Shown here: piece after piece, positions 53,123 through 61,559 of the stretch
How the letters are laid out: every line of letters begins with the position of its first letter
How positions within the stretch are numbered: the first letter of the stretch is position 1
NCBI RefSeq assembly: GCF_017826695.1
Contig: NZ_JAFFZW010000014.1
Coordinates: 1 to 64,000 of the forward strand
DNA length: 64,000 bases
Source of the DNA: Pseudomonas alliivorans
Lineage (GTDB): Bacteria > Pseudomonadota > Gammaproteobacteria > Pseudomonadales > Pseudomonadaceae
Reading direction: 5' to 3'
Notes under the pieces: generated by a model
What the model was told of the DNA's origin: nothing
The model's input: the letters and a program-made list of their open reading frames with translations, nothing else
Databases searched by the model: none
Made by a program: the position numbers and the translations under genes

Positions 53123-54562
53123 ATGACCAATCTTTTGCTCTATCAGCGCATCGCTCAGCAACTGGCTGAAGACATTCGGCGCGGCGTTTATCAGCCAGGC
53201 GAGCGTGTGCCGTCGGTGCGCAAGATGAGCTCGCAGCTTAACGTCAGTCACGCCACGGTCTTGCAGGCGTATGCCAATCTTGAAGATCAAGGGCTTATCC
53301 GGGCTCGACCGCAGTCCGGTTATTACGTGCATCAGACGCCTGCGTTGACGGCTTCGACGCCGGACATCGCCCGTGTTGAGCGTCCGGGTCTGGTTACGCG
53401 CAGCAGCATCATTCAACAGGTGCTCGAAGAGTCGCGCCGGGAAGGTGTCTTTGCGCTGGGTGCGGCGGTGCCTCATGTCGACTATCTCCCCGTTCGCGCT
53501 TTGCATCAGCAACTGGCCAAGGTCACACGTTTTCACAGTCCGCGGGCTTTCAGTTACATGTTCAGTCCGGGTTTCGAGCCACTGCGCCGGCAGGTGGCCA
53601 TTCGAATGCGTGATGCAGGCGTGGTGGTCGATCCTTCTGAGGTGGTTATCACTCACGGTTGCGTCGATGCGTTGCAGATGGCGTTACGTGTTTTGACCCG
53701 TCCCGGCGATCTGATTGCCGCCGAGTCACCCGCCTACTATGGCCTGCTCCAGTTGGCCGATCTGCTTGGCCTCAAAGTCATCGAGATTCCAAGCGACCCT
53801 GCCACTGGTATCAGTCTCGAAGCCTTGCAGCTCGCCGCCAATCAGTGGTCGATCAAGGCGCTGGTGCTGACCTCGCGACTGAGTAATCCATTGGGCGGCA
53901 CCATACCGGAAGAGCGGCAGAAAAATCTTTTGCGACTGGCCTCTGATTTCGACATTCAGGTCGTCGAGGATGACGTCTACGGCGAGCTGATGTTCGAGGT
54001 GGGGCGGACCAAGGCCCTCAAGGCGTTTGATCGGCTGGGCCGGGTGATTTATTGCTCCAGCTTTTCCAAGACGCTTTCACCGGGCGTGCGCATTGGCTGG
54101 ATCATTGCTGGCAAGTATCAGGCCGAAATCCAGCGTTTGCAGACCTTCAGCACCCATTCGGCCTGCAGTGTGACGCAGATGGCGATCGCCGCTTACCTCG
54201 AGAATGGCGGCTATGACCGACATCTGCGGTTCATTCGGCTGGAATACCGCAAGAATCTGAGTGCCTATCAGCTCGCTGTTCAGCAGTCGTTCCCTGAAGG
54301 CACGCAGATGAGCAGGCCGGCAGGTGGTTTTATTCTCTGGGTCAGTCTGCCTGGCCGGGTCAATACTCAGGAACTTCATGTCAGGGCGCTTGAACAGGGC
54401 ATCAGTATTGCGCCAGGGCTTATTTTCAGTAACACCGAGCAATTCAACCACTGTATTCGCCTTAACTGCGGCATGCCCTGGAACAGGGAAGCCGAGCGCG
54501 CGTTGATGACATTGGGGATGTTGGCGAAACAGTTGTGTCAGGAAGTGTCGCCAGCCTACTGA
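53123..54562 (+). CDS. MocR-type regulator (GntR DNA-binding plus aminotransferase domain)
   Basis: A 479-residue regulator with a GntR winged helix (about 1-75; YQRIAQQLAEDIRRGVYQPGERVPSVRKMSSQLNVSHATV) and a PLP aminotransferase-like domain (about 100-475). The PLP lysine is in SSFSKTLSPGVRIGW. The start MTNLLLYQRIAQQL at 53123 is preferred over one 9 codons upstream. Its target is unknown: no biosynthetic or transport gene is divergent from it. The adjacent genes are lipoproteins, so it may act elsewhere on the chromosome. Confidence 0.9.
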   Translation: MTNLLLYQRIAQQLAEDIRRGVYQPGERVPSVRKMSSQLNVSHATVLQAYANLEDQGLIRARPQSGYYVHQTPALTASTPDIARVERPGLVTRSSIIQQVLEESRREGVFALGAAVPHVDYLPVRALHQQLAKVTRFHSPRAFSYMFSPGFEPLRRQVAIRMRDAGVVVDPSEVVITHGCVDALQMALRVLTRPGDLIAAESPAYYGLLQLADLLGLKVIEIPSDPATGISLEALQLAANQWSIKALVLTSRLSNPLGGTIPEERQKNLLRLASDFDIQVVEDDVYGELMFEVGRTKALKAFDRLGRVIYCSSFSKTLSPGVRIGWIIAGKYQAEIQRLQTFSTHSACSVTQMAIAAYLENGGYDRHLRFIRLEYRKNLSAYQLAVQQSFPEGTQMSRPAGGFILWVSLPGRVNTQELHVRALEQGISIAPGLIFSNTEQFNHCIRLNCGMPWNREAERALMTLGMLAKQLCQEVSPAY

Positions 54563-54673
54563 GCGTCAACTGATTTTCGTCAATTGTTCGGAACTCTTGG
54601 CTTGTCATGTATGCCTCAAAGGCACAGCATGTAGCTCTTTCGGCTTTGCCACTGTCTTGTCTGATTTTTGCCT

Positions 54674-55333
54674 ATGAATATGTTTCGCTGTCTGGGGCTG
54701 TCCGTCATCGTTTTACTGGGCGCGTGTGATGCTCGGGAAGCGCCGGTGCCCAAACCAAAGACCGAAAGCGGTGCGCCTGCCGCCGTGCAGGCTCCTGTGG
54801 CTGCCGAGGCGCGTTCCACGGTCGATTCGCCGCGCGAGTCCGTGGTCACCGACTCGGCATCCGACAAGGCCCCCGTCACCACGCATGAGCTTATGCCCAA
54901 TATCCCGGTGAAACCTGTGGTGGCCGGCAAGGAAGCCTCTCAGCCCGTGGCACCCAGGCCAATCCACGAAGTGGCTGCCCCGGCACGATCGACTGGCAAG
55001 GCGGTAACCACAAAGCCTGCAACGGGTAAGCGTGAGGTGGCCGCCAAGGCTGGCAAAGAGGTCAAGGCCAAGGATGTGCGGCTCAATCGGCCGAAGCTGG
55101 ACCTGAGTCTGCCACCCGAGATGGTCAAGGCGCTCGATCCACCCGCCAATGTCATCACGGCCAAGCGAAAGCCCATATTGCCGCAGATGTTCGGCAGCAA
55201 AGACTCGCCTTCGGACTCGGGTCCATTCGAGTTGAACGGTCGATTGTTGTCCAACGAAATGCAGCTGCAGATGCGCAACGACAATCGTCGCGACGTCGAA
55301 GGTGCAGCGCTGGACTTCAAATTCCACCAGTAA
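54674..55333 (+). CDS. Ala/Pro-rich putative lipoprotein of unknown function
   Basis: A 219-residue protein with the signal MNMFRCLGLSVIVLLGACD (lipobox LGAC, Cys 18). A low-complexity Ala/Pro/Lys/Thr region (about 20-140) then reaches a compact C-terminal block (about 140-219; LDLSLPPEMVKALDPP, GPFELNGRLLSNEMQLQMRNDN). No family is recognised. It stands between the MocR gene and the YkgJ mini-protein, transcribed in the same direction. Confidence 0.65.
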   Translation: MNMFRCLGLSVIVLLGACDAREAPVPKPKTESGAPAAVQAPVAAEARSTVDSPRESVVTDSASDKAPVTTHELMPNIPVKPVVAGKEASQPVAPRPIHEVAAPARSTGKAVTTKPATGKREVAAKAGKEVKAKDVRLNRPKLDLSLPPEMVKALDPPANVITAKRKPILPQMFGSKDSPSDSGPFELNGRLLSNEMQLQMRNDNRRDVEGAALDFKFHQ

Positions 55334-55424
55334 GGTCTCATCATCGTCCGGAACGCCGTTTTCAAGCGTGCGTATTGATGAGTACTATCCTGTTTCTTTC
55401 AATCATTCAGCAAGGGTTCGCGTC

Positions 55425-55682
55425 ATGGACTGCCGCTCGGGTTGCGGTGCGTGCTGCATCGCGCCTTCCATCACGTCTCCCATACCGGGTATGCCGAACG
55501 GCAAGCCGGCGGGGGAGCGCTGTCTTCATCTTTCCATCCAGTCTCTCTGCGGGCTGTTCGGTCGCCCTGAACGGCCAGCGGTCTGCAGTCAGTTCAAGGC
55601 TGCCGAAGATGTATGTGGCGTCGATCAGGCAGACGCGATACGTCTGATCGGCTGGTGGGAAAAAATGACTTCAGTCGCCTGA
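55425..55682 (+). CDS. YkgJ-family cysteine-cluster mini-protein
   Basis: An 85-residue protein of the YkgJ/UPF0153 type. Eight cysteines are placed as C-x3-C-x2-CC near the N-terminus (DCRSGCGACCIAP), then GERCLHL, SLCGLFG, PAVCSQF and DVCGVD, suited to bind zinc or an iron-sulfur centre. The ATG at 55425 is preceded by AAGGGTTCGCG; the upstream extension is not family-like. Function unknown. Full-length, not truncated. Confidence 0.8.
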   Translation: MDCRSGCGACCIAPSITSPIPGMPNGKPAGERCLHLSIQSLCGLFGRPERPAVCSQFKAAEDVCGVDQADAIRLIGWWEKMTSVA

Positions 55683-55736
55683 ATCAGCTGTCTGCATCAT
55701 GGTTTCGTCGGCATCTAAACAATAAGGAATAAGACA

Positions 55737-56348
55737 ATGGGTCCGCTATATCGCATGGCTGTAACGTGTGGCTTGACTGTAATGCTGGTGGGCGCCGTTC
55801 AGGCTGAAGACTGGCAGGTTGCCAAGGACGAAGATGGCATCAAGGTTTCACTCAGTGATGTGCCGGGCTCCAAGTACAAGGCTTATCGTGGGGTGACGAC
55901 CATCAACGCCAGTGTGAGCAGGTTGCGTGCGCTACAGGAGGATGTGGCGGGCGCCTGTGCCTGGATCCATGAGTGTCAGTCACAGAAGGTGCTCAAGCAT
56001 GAAGGCAACAAGGCCTGGACCTATACGCGATTCAATACGCCCTGGCCCGTTACACCCCGCGACTCGGTGCTGCTGATTACCACGCAGGAGGGTGCCGATG
56101 GCAGTCTGACCCGGAATATTCAGGAGCAGCCCGACTACATCCCTGAAGAAAAGGGCTATGTACGTGTGGCTGAGGTTGAGGGTTTCTGGAAGCTGGTGCC
56201 CAAGGGGCCGAATCAGACCGAGGTGACGTATCAGGTGCACACCGAGCCCGGCGGCAGCGTACCGTCCATGCTGGCCAACAAGTTCGTTGTCGATGCGCCG
56301 TTCAATACCTTGAAAGCGTTGCGGGAGAGGGCTGCGCAATCGAAGTGA
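55737..56348 (+). CDS. Exported START-domain protein
   Basis: A 203-residue protein with a signal peptide (MGPLYRMAVTCGLTVMLVGAVQAED) and a START/polyketide-cyclase fold (about 30-200; WQVAKDEDGIKVSL, CAWIHECQSQKVLK, NTPWPVTPRDSVLLI and FWKLVPKGPNQTEVTYQVHTEPGGSVPSML). Such proteins bind lipids or other hydrophobic ligands. It would act in the periplasm. An AATAAGGAATAAGACA leader with AAGGA precedes the ATG. Ligand unknown. Confidence 0.8.
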   Translation: MGPLYRMAVTCGLTVMLVGAVQAEDWQVAKDEDGIKVSLSDVPGSKYKAYRGVTTINASVSRLRALQEDVAGACAWIHECQSQKVLKHEGNKAWTYTRFNTPWPVTPRDSVLLITTQEGADGSLTRNIQEQPDYIPEEKGYVRVAEVEGFWKLVPKGPNQTEVTYQVHTEPGGSVPSMLANKFVVDAPFNTLKALRERAAQSK

Positions 56349-56373
56349 TGTTGCGGTCTTGATGCAATAACTG

Positions 56374-56400
56374 AAAAGGGCTGCCATTGGCAGCCCTTTT
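56374..56400. terminator. Bidirectional terminator between the START gene and gltA
   Basis: AAAAGGGCTGCC, ATT loop, GGCAGCCCTTTT: a perfect 12-bp stem between convergent genes. Confidence 0.92.
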
Positions 56401-56417
56401 TCGTTTTGCGGTGCGGC

Positions 56418-57707
56418 TTACTTGCGGTCTTTGAGCTCGACGATGTCGCGCTGCACGTTGCCGGTATACAGCTGGCGTGGGCGGCCGATCTTGTAAGGGC
56501 TCGAGAGCATTTCCTTCCAGTGCGAGATCCATCCGACGGTCCGCGCAAGTGCGAAGATCACGGTGAACATGCTGGTTGGAATGCCGATCGCTTTCAGGAT
56601 GATGCCCGAGTAGAAGTCGACGTTTGGATACAGCGAGCGCTCGATGAAGTACGGATCGGTCAGGGCGATCTCTTCGAGACGCATGGCCAGTTCGAGCTGA
56701 GGATCGTTGGTGATGCCCAGTTCCTTCAGGACTTCGTCGCAGGTCTGCTTCATCACGGTCGCACGCGGGTCGCGGTTCTTGTAGACGCGGTGGCCGAAGC
56801 CCATGAGCTTGAACGGATCGTTCTTGTCCTTGGCCTTGGCGATGAAGGTGTCGATGTTCGAAACATCGCCGATTTCATCGAGCATGGTCAGTACGGCTTC
56901 GTTGGCGCCGCCGTGAGCAGGGCCCCAGAGTGCCGCGATGCCTGCGGCGATACAGGCGAACGGGTTGGCACCCGAAGAGCCCGCCATACGCACTGTGGAC
57001 GTCGAGGCGTTCTGTTCGTGATCGGCGTGAAGGATGAAGATCTTGTCCATCGCCTTGGCCAGTACCGGGCTGATCGGTTTGATCTCGCACGGGGTGTTGA
57101 ACATCATGTGCAGGAAGTTTTCGGCGTAGCTGAGGTCATTGCGCGGGTACATCATGGGCTGACCCATGGAGTACTTGTAGACCATGGCTGCCAGGGTCGG
57201 CATCTTGGCGACCAGGCGCACGGCGGAAATCTCGCGATGCTGCGGATTATTGATGTCCAGCGAGTCGTGGTAGAACGCTGAAAGGGCACCGACCACGCCA
57301 CACATGACGGCCATCGGGTGGGCGTCGCGACGGAAGCCGTTGAAAAAGGTCTTGAGCTGTTCGTGGACCATCGTGTGGTTCTTGACCACGGCGACGAACT
57401 GGGCTTTCTGCTCGGCGGTTGGCAGTTCGCCGTTGAGCAGCAGGTAGCAGGTCTCCAGATAATCGGAGTGCTGGGCCAGTTGTTCGATAGGGTAGCCGCG
57501 GTGCAGCAGGATTCCGTTGTCACCATCGATGTAGGTGATCTTCGACTCGCAAGAGGCGGTCGACATGAAGCCCGGGTCGAATGTGAAGCGGCCGGTGGCG
57601 GTGAGACCGCGTACGTCGATCACGTCCGGACCCACTGTACCGGTCAGAATTGGCAGCTCGACGGGGGCAGCGCCCTCGATGATCAACTGCGCTTTTTTGT
57701 CAGCCAT
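56418..57707 (-). CDS. gltA: Citrate synthase
   Basis: A 429-residue type II citrate synthase, the entry enzyme of the TCA cycle. The start is MADKKAQLIIEGAAPVELPIL; the N-terminal domain is the NADH-binding extension of Gram-negative hexameric enzymes. Active-site blocks are ILHADHEQNASTSTVR, GFGHRVYKNRDPRA and ALARTVGWISHWKE. It is divergent from sdhC across 350 bp with a strong promoter of its own. Confidence 0.97.
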   Translation of the reverse strand: MADKKAQLIIEGAAPVELPILTGTVGPDVIDVRGLTATGRFTFDPGFMSTASCESKITYIDGDNGILLHRGYPIEQLAQHSDYLETCYLLLNGELPTAEQKAQFVAVVKNHTMVHEQLKTFFNGFRRDAHPMAVMCGVVGALSAFYHDSLDINNPQHREISAVRLVAKMPTLAAMVYKYSMGQPMMYPRNDLSYAENFLHMMFNTPCEIKPISPVLAKAMDKIFILHADHEQNASTSTVRMAGSSGANPFACIAAGIAALWGPAHGGANEAVLTMLDEIGDVSNIDTFIAKAKDKNDPFKLMGFGHRVYKNRDPRATVMKQTCDEVLKELGITNDPQLELAMRLEEIALTDPYFIERSLYPNVDFYSGIILKAIGIPTSMFTVIFALARTVGWISHWKEMLSSPYKIGRPRQLYTGNVQRDIVELKDRK

Positions 57708-57765
57708 GTGGCCTCCTATTTATGCTTCAAATCATCAGACAGGCCCCCCACGCAGGGCCCGCATC

Positions 57766-57793
57766 ACTATAGTGAGATAAATTCTAAAGTCAA
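57766..57793 (-). promoter_or_regulatory. Sigma-70 promoter of gltA
   Basis: On the minus strand TTGACT, 16 bases, TATAGT, about 60 bp upstream of the gltA ATG. Confidence 0.8.
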
Positions 57794-57908
57794 TTTGGCT
57801 AAAGTCGCGTTCCAGAAGGCCTTGCTGCATATTTTTTCCGGCCTGTTTACTGCCGTTTACGCCTTTTGCGTGACGAGCGCAATCCGCTATTGGCGGTAAG
57901 TCTGTGCG

Positions 57909-57937
57909 TTGTCATTAGTAACCTAACTGTCTATACT
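57909..57937 (+). promoter_or_regulatory. Sigma-70 promoter of sdhCDAB
   Basis: TTGTCA, 17 bases, TATACT. It predicts an untranslated leader of about 115 bases before sdhC. The rest of the 350-bp gltA-sdhC gap shows no gene. Confidence 0.8.
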
Positions 57938-58057
57938 CGGCGTCCGACCGCCGGGGGCTTTTGGGCCTGTTCGAAGGGGGTCGTCACTTCCTGGGTGGTG
58001 GGTACCTGACCAGTGCACTTCCCAACAACTTGCCCTGATTGTTAGGGGCTCTTCAGT

Positions 58058-58444
58058 GTGAAAAAAGCCGTGAATAGCCAACGACCTGTAAATCTAGACC
58101 TAAGGACCATCAAGCTCCCAGTCACTGCTTACACGTCCATCCTTCACCGTATCTCCGGTGTCATCCTCTTTGTCGGTATTGCAATCATGCTGTATGCAAT
58201 GGACAAGTCGCTGGCATCCGAAGAGGGCTTCGGTGAAGTAAAAGCGTGTCTGACCAGCCCGCTGGCCAAGCTTGTCATCTGGGGGCTGCTGTCTGCCCTG
58301 CTGTATCACCTGGTGGCCGGTATCCGTCACCTGATCATGGACACGGGAGTGGGCGAGACGCTGGAAGGCGGCAAGCTGGGCTCCAAAATCGTTATCGCGG
58401 TTTCCGTGGTACTGATTCTTCTGGCAGGAGTATGGATATGGTAA
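58058..58444 (+). CDS. sdhC: Succinate dehydrogenase cytochrome b556 subunit
   Basis: A 128-residue membrane anchor with three helices (about 30-50, 68-88, 108-127) and the heme/quinone motif HRISGVILFVG with SILHR at the start. Translation begins at GTG (58058) before AAAAAAGCC. The C-terminal end overlaps sdhD by a few bases, which links their translation. Confidence 0.93.
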   Translation: MKKAVNSQRPVNLDLRTIKLPVTAYTSILHRISGVILFVGIAIMLYAMDKSLASEEGFGEVKACLTSPLAKLVIWGLLSALLYHLVAGIRHLIMDTGVGETLEGGKLGSKIVIAVSVVLILLAGVWIW

Positions 58445-58806
58445 CCAACGTCACCAACCTTTCACGTTCGGGCCTCTATGACTGGATGGCGCAGCGTGTT
58501 TCTGCGGTCGTGCTCGCGGCTTATTTCATCTTCCTGATCGGATACATGGTCTTTCACCCGGGTCTGAGCTACGCCCAATGGCATGATCTGTTCGCCAACA
58601 ACTGGATGCGCATCTTCAGTCTGCTGGCCCTCGTTGCCCTCGGCGCTCACGCCTGGGTCGGCATGTGGACCATCGCGACCGACTACCTGACGCCGATGGC
58701 GCTGGGCAAGTCCGCGACTGCAGTACGTTTCCTGTTTCAGGCGGTATGCGGCGTTCTGATGTTCGCCTACTTCGTCTGGGGTGTGCAGATTCTTTGGGGT
58801 ATCTGA
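58438..58806 (+). CDS. sdhD: Succinate dehydrogenase hydrophobic membrane anchor
   Basis: A 122-residue three-helix anchor. The ATG at 58438 (MVTNVTNLSRSGLYDWMAQR) has CAGGAG 7 bases upstream; the ATG at 58432 would sit only one base from it. QRVSAVVLAAYFIFL and HAWVGMWTIATDYL carry the heme-ligand histidine region. It ends 3 bases before the sdhA ATG. Confidence 0.92.
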   Translation: MVTNVTNLSRSGLYDWMAQRVSAVVLAAYFIFLIGYMVFHPGLSYAQWHDLFANNWMRIFSLLALVALGAHAWVGMWTIATDYLTPMALGKSATAVRFLFQAVCGVLMFAYFVWGVQILWGI

Positions 58807-58809
58807 TCC

Positions 58810-60582
58810 ATGGCTAACACAAATACGCTTTCTTTCGACGCCATCATCATTGGTGGTGGCGGTGCGGGCATGCGCGCTGCGCTGCAGCTCGCTCAGGGTG
58901 GTCACAAGACTGCCGTGGTCACCAAGGTCTTCCCGACCCGCTCGCACACTGTGTCCGCCCAGGGTGGCATCACCTGCGCAATCGCTTCGGCCGATCCGAA
59001 CGATGACTGGCGCTGGCACATGTACGATACCGTCAAGGGTTCCGATTACATCGGTGACCAGGACGCGATCGAGTACATGTGTTCCGTAGGCCCGGAAGCG
59101 GTCTTCGAGCTCGAGCACATGGGCCTGCCGTTCTCCCGCACCGAGCAGGGCCGTATCTACCAGCGTCCGTTCGGTGGTCAGTCCAAGGACTTCGGCAAGG
59201 GTGGTCAGGCTGCACGTACCTGCGCTGCTGCCGACCGTACCGGTCACGCACTGCTGCACACTCTGTACCAGGCCAACCTGAAAGCCGGCACCGTATTCCT
59301 GAACGAATACTACGCAGTGGATCTGGTGAAGAACCAGGACGGCGCGTTCGTCGGCATCATCGCCATCTGCATCGAAACCGGTGAAACGTCGTACATCCGC
59401 GCCAACGCGACTGTACTGGCCACTGGCGGTGCAGGCCGTATCTACTCCTCGACCACCAACGCCCTGATCAACACGGGTGACGGTATCGGCATGGCCCTGC
59501 GCGCCGGTGTGCCGGTTCAGGACATCGAGATGTGGCAGTTCCACCCGACCGGCATCGCTGGCGCAGGTGTACTGGTCACCGAAGGTTGCCGTGGTGAAGG
59601 CGGTTACCTGATCAACAAGCATGGCGAGCGTTTCATGGAGCGTTACGCTCCGAACGCGAAAGACCTTGCCGGTCGTGACGTCGTTGCGCGTTCCATGGTC
59701 AAGGAAATCATTGCCGGTAACGGTTGTGGCCCTGACGGTGATCACGTGATGCTCAAGCTCGATCACCTGGGTGAGGAAGTGCTGCACAGCCGTCTCCCAG
59801 GCATCATGGAGCTGTCCAAGACCTTCGCACACGTTGACCCGGCGACCGCGCCTATTCCTGTCGTGCCGACCTGCCACTACATGATGGGCGGCGTTGCCAC
59901 CAACATTCACGGTCAGGCGATCACTCAGGACGCCGCTGGAACGGATCAGATCATTCCGGGTCTGTTCGCAGTAGGCGAAGTGGCTTGTGTGTCGGTTCAC
60001 GGTGCCAACCGTCTGGGCGGCAACTCGTTGCTCGACCTGGTGGTGTTCGGTCGTGCTGCGGGTATCCACCTTGAGCAGGCCCTGCGTGAAGGCGTTGACT
60101 ACACCCGTGCCTCCCAGTCCGACATCGACGCCGCTCTGGCGCGTCTTGCCGGTCTGAACGAACGCACCGAAGGCGAAGACGTTGCCTCGCTGCGTAAAGA
60201 GTTGCAAAGCTGCATGCAGAACTACTTCGGTGTATTCCGTACCGGCGAATACATGCAGAAAGGTATCGCCCAGTTGGCCGACCTGCGTGGTCGTATCGCC
60301 AACGTCAAGATCAACGACAAGAGCCAGGCGTTCAACACTGCCCGTATCGAAGCGCTTGAACTGCAAAACCTGCTGGAAGTCGCCGAAGCTACAGCGATTG
60401 CCGCAGAGCATCGTAAAGAGTCCCGCGGCGCTCACGCCCGTGAAGACTTTGAAGATCGCGACGACGAAAACTGGCTGTGCCACACCCTGTACTTCCCGGG
60501 TGACAAGCGCGTGACCAAGCGTGCCGTGAACTTCTCGCCGAAAACTGTTCCGACTTTTGAACCTAAGATTCGGACTTATTAA
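58810..60582 (+). CDS. sdhA: Succinate dehydrogenase flavoprotein subunit
   Basis: A 590-residue subunit with covalently bound FAD. The dinucleotide fold is IIIGGGGAGMRAAL, the flavin histidine is in TRSHTVSAQGG (His about 45), and the catalytic region includes FHPTGIAGAGVL, HYMMGGVATN and SVHGANRLGGNSLLDLVVFG. Length is normal and it is followed by sdhB 12 bp later. Confidence 0.97.
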   Translation: MANTNTLSFDAIIIGGGGAGMRAALQLAQGGHKTAVVTKVFPTRSHTVSAQGGITCAIASADPNDDWRWHMYDTVKGSDYIGDQDAIEYMCSVGPEAVFELEHMGLPFSRTEQGRIYQRPFGGQSKDFGKGGQAARTCAAADRTGHALLHTLYQANLKAGTVFLNEYYAVDLVKNQDGAFVGIIAICIETGETSYIRANATVLATGGAGRIYSSTTNALINTGDGIGMALRAGVPVQDIEMWQFHPTGIAGAGVLVTEGCRGEGGYLINKHGERFMERYAPNAKDLAGRDVVARSMVKEIIAGNGCGPDGDHVMLKLDHLGEEVLHSRLPGIMELSKTFAHVDPATAPIPVVPTCHYMMGGVATNIHGQAITQDAAGTDQIIPGLFAVGEVACVSVHGANRLGGNSLLDLVVFGRAAGIHLEQALREGVDYTRASQSDIDAALARLAGLNERTEGEDVASLRKELQSCMQNYFGVFRTGEYMQKGIAQLADLRGRIANVKINDKSQAFNTARIEALELQNLLEVAEATAIAAEHRKESRGAHAREDFEDRDDENWLCHTLYFPGDKRVTKRAVNFSPKTVPTFEPKIRTY

Positions 60583-60594
60583 GGGGTGACCGAT

Positions 60595-61299
60595 ATGTTG
60601 CAAGTCAGTGTTTATCGTTACAACCCTGAGCAGGACGCTGCGCCGTTCATGCAGGAATTTCAGGTCGATACCGGTGGTAAGGACCTGATGGTGCTGGACG
60701 TGCTGGCCCTGGTCAAAGAACAGGATCAAGGATTCTCGTACCGCCGTTCGTGCCGTGAAGGCGTCTGCGGTTCCGACGGCATGAACATGAACGGCAAGAA
60801 TGGCCTGGCGTGCATCACGCCTGTGTCTGCCGTGGTTGCCAAGGGTAAGTTGATCGTGCGTCCGCTGCCGGGCCTGCCGGTCATTCGTGACCTGGTCGTC
60901 GATATGAGCATCTTCTACAAGCAGTACGAGAAGGTGAAGCCATTCCTGCAGAACGACACGCCGGCTCCGGCCATCGAACGTCTGCAGACCCCGGAAGAGC
61001 GCGAAAAGCTCGATGGCCTGTACGAGTGCATTCTGTGCGCCTGCTGCTCGACATCCTGCCCGTCTTTCTGGTGGAACCCCGACAAGTTCCTGGGCCCGGC
61101 CGCATTGCTGCAAGCCTATCGTTTCCTGGCTGACAGCCGTGACACCCGGACCAGTGAGCGTCTGGCTTCACTGGACGATCCGTTCAGCGTGTTCCGCTGC
61201 CGCGGAATCATGAACTGCGTCAACGTTTGTCCGAAGGGCCTTAACCCGACGAAGGCTATCGGTCACGTTCGCAACATGCTTCTGCAGAACGGCGTCTGA
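60595..61299 (+). CDS. sdhB: Succinate dehydrogenase iron-sulfur subunit
   Basis: A 234-residue subunit with three clusters. The 2Fe-2S ligands are in SCREGVCGSDGMNMNGKNGLAC, here noted only as CREGVCGSDG and its Cys partner; the 4Fe-4S and 3Fe-4S ligands lie in CILCACCSTSCPSF and CRGIMNCVNVCPKGLNP. I place the start at 60595 (MLQVSVYRYNPEQD), 8 bases after AAGGGG, not at the GTG three codons upstream. Confidence 0.95.
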   Translation: MLQVSVYRYNPEQDAAPFMQEFQVDTGGKDLMVLDVLALVKEQDQGFSYRRSCREGVCGSDGMNMNGKNGLACITPVSAVVAKGKLIVRPLPGLPVIRDLVVDMSIFYKQYEKVKPFLQNDTPAPAIERLQTPEEREKLDGLYECILCACCSTSCPSFWWNPDKFLGPAALLQAYRFLADSRDTRTSERLASLDDPFSVFRCRGIMNCVNVCPKGLNPTKAIGHVRNMLLQNGV

Positions 61300-61476
61300 T
61301 TCATCGCTTTACCTGTAACATCGTTGTACTGAAATGGCTGCGGCGCAGGCTTCAACCGGCGCCGTGGTTTTAACCTGAGCAGTAGCTCGCAAGGCTGCGG
61401 CTCTTATTTTGAAGAAATGAGACCAGCAGGGGCATCCGGGCTGGTACCCGGACTATCTGCGTGATTCCCTGGTGAC

Positions 61477-61505
61477 TTGATACAGTCGCTGCACACGACT
61501 ATTTC
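61477..61505 (+). promoter_or_regulatory. Candidate promoter of sucA
   Basis: TTGATA, 17 bases, TATTTC, about 55 bp upstream of the sucA ATG in the 260-bp sdhB-sucA gap. The -10 is weak, so read-through from sdh may add to expression. Confidence 0.5.
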
Positions 61506-61559
61506 AGGATTGCTCTGGTGTCTTCGCCGGTGGTGTCCCCTTACCGAGGGTGACCAAGC

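Noticed and set aside
58462..61113. 883-codon open frame on the minus strand opposite sdhD, sdhA and sdhB
   Set aside because: The plus strand encodes complete and unmistakable succinate dehydrogenase subunits; the antisense frame has biased composition and no family match.
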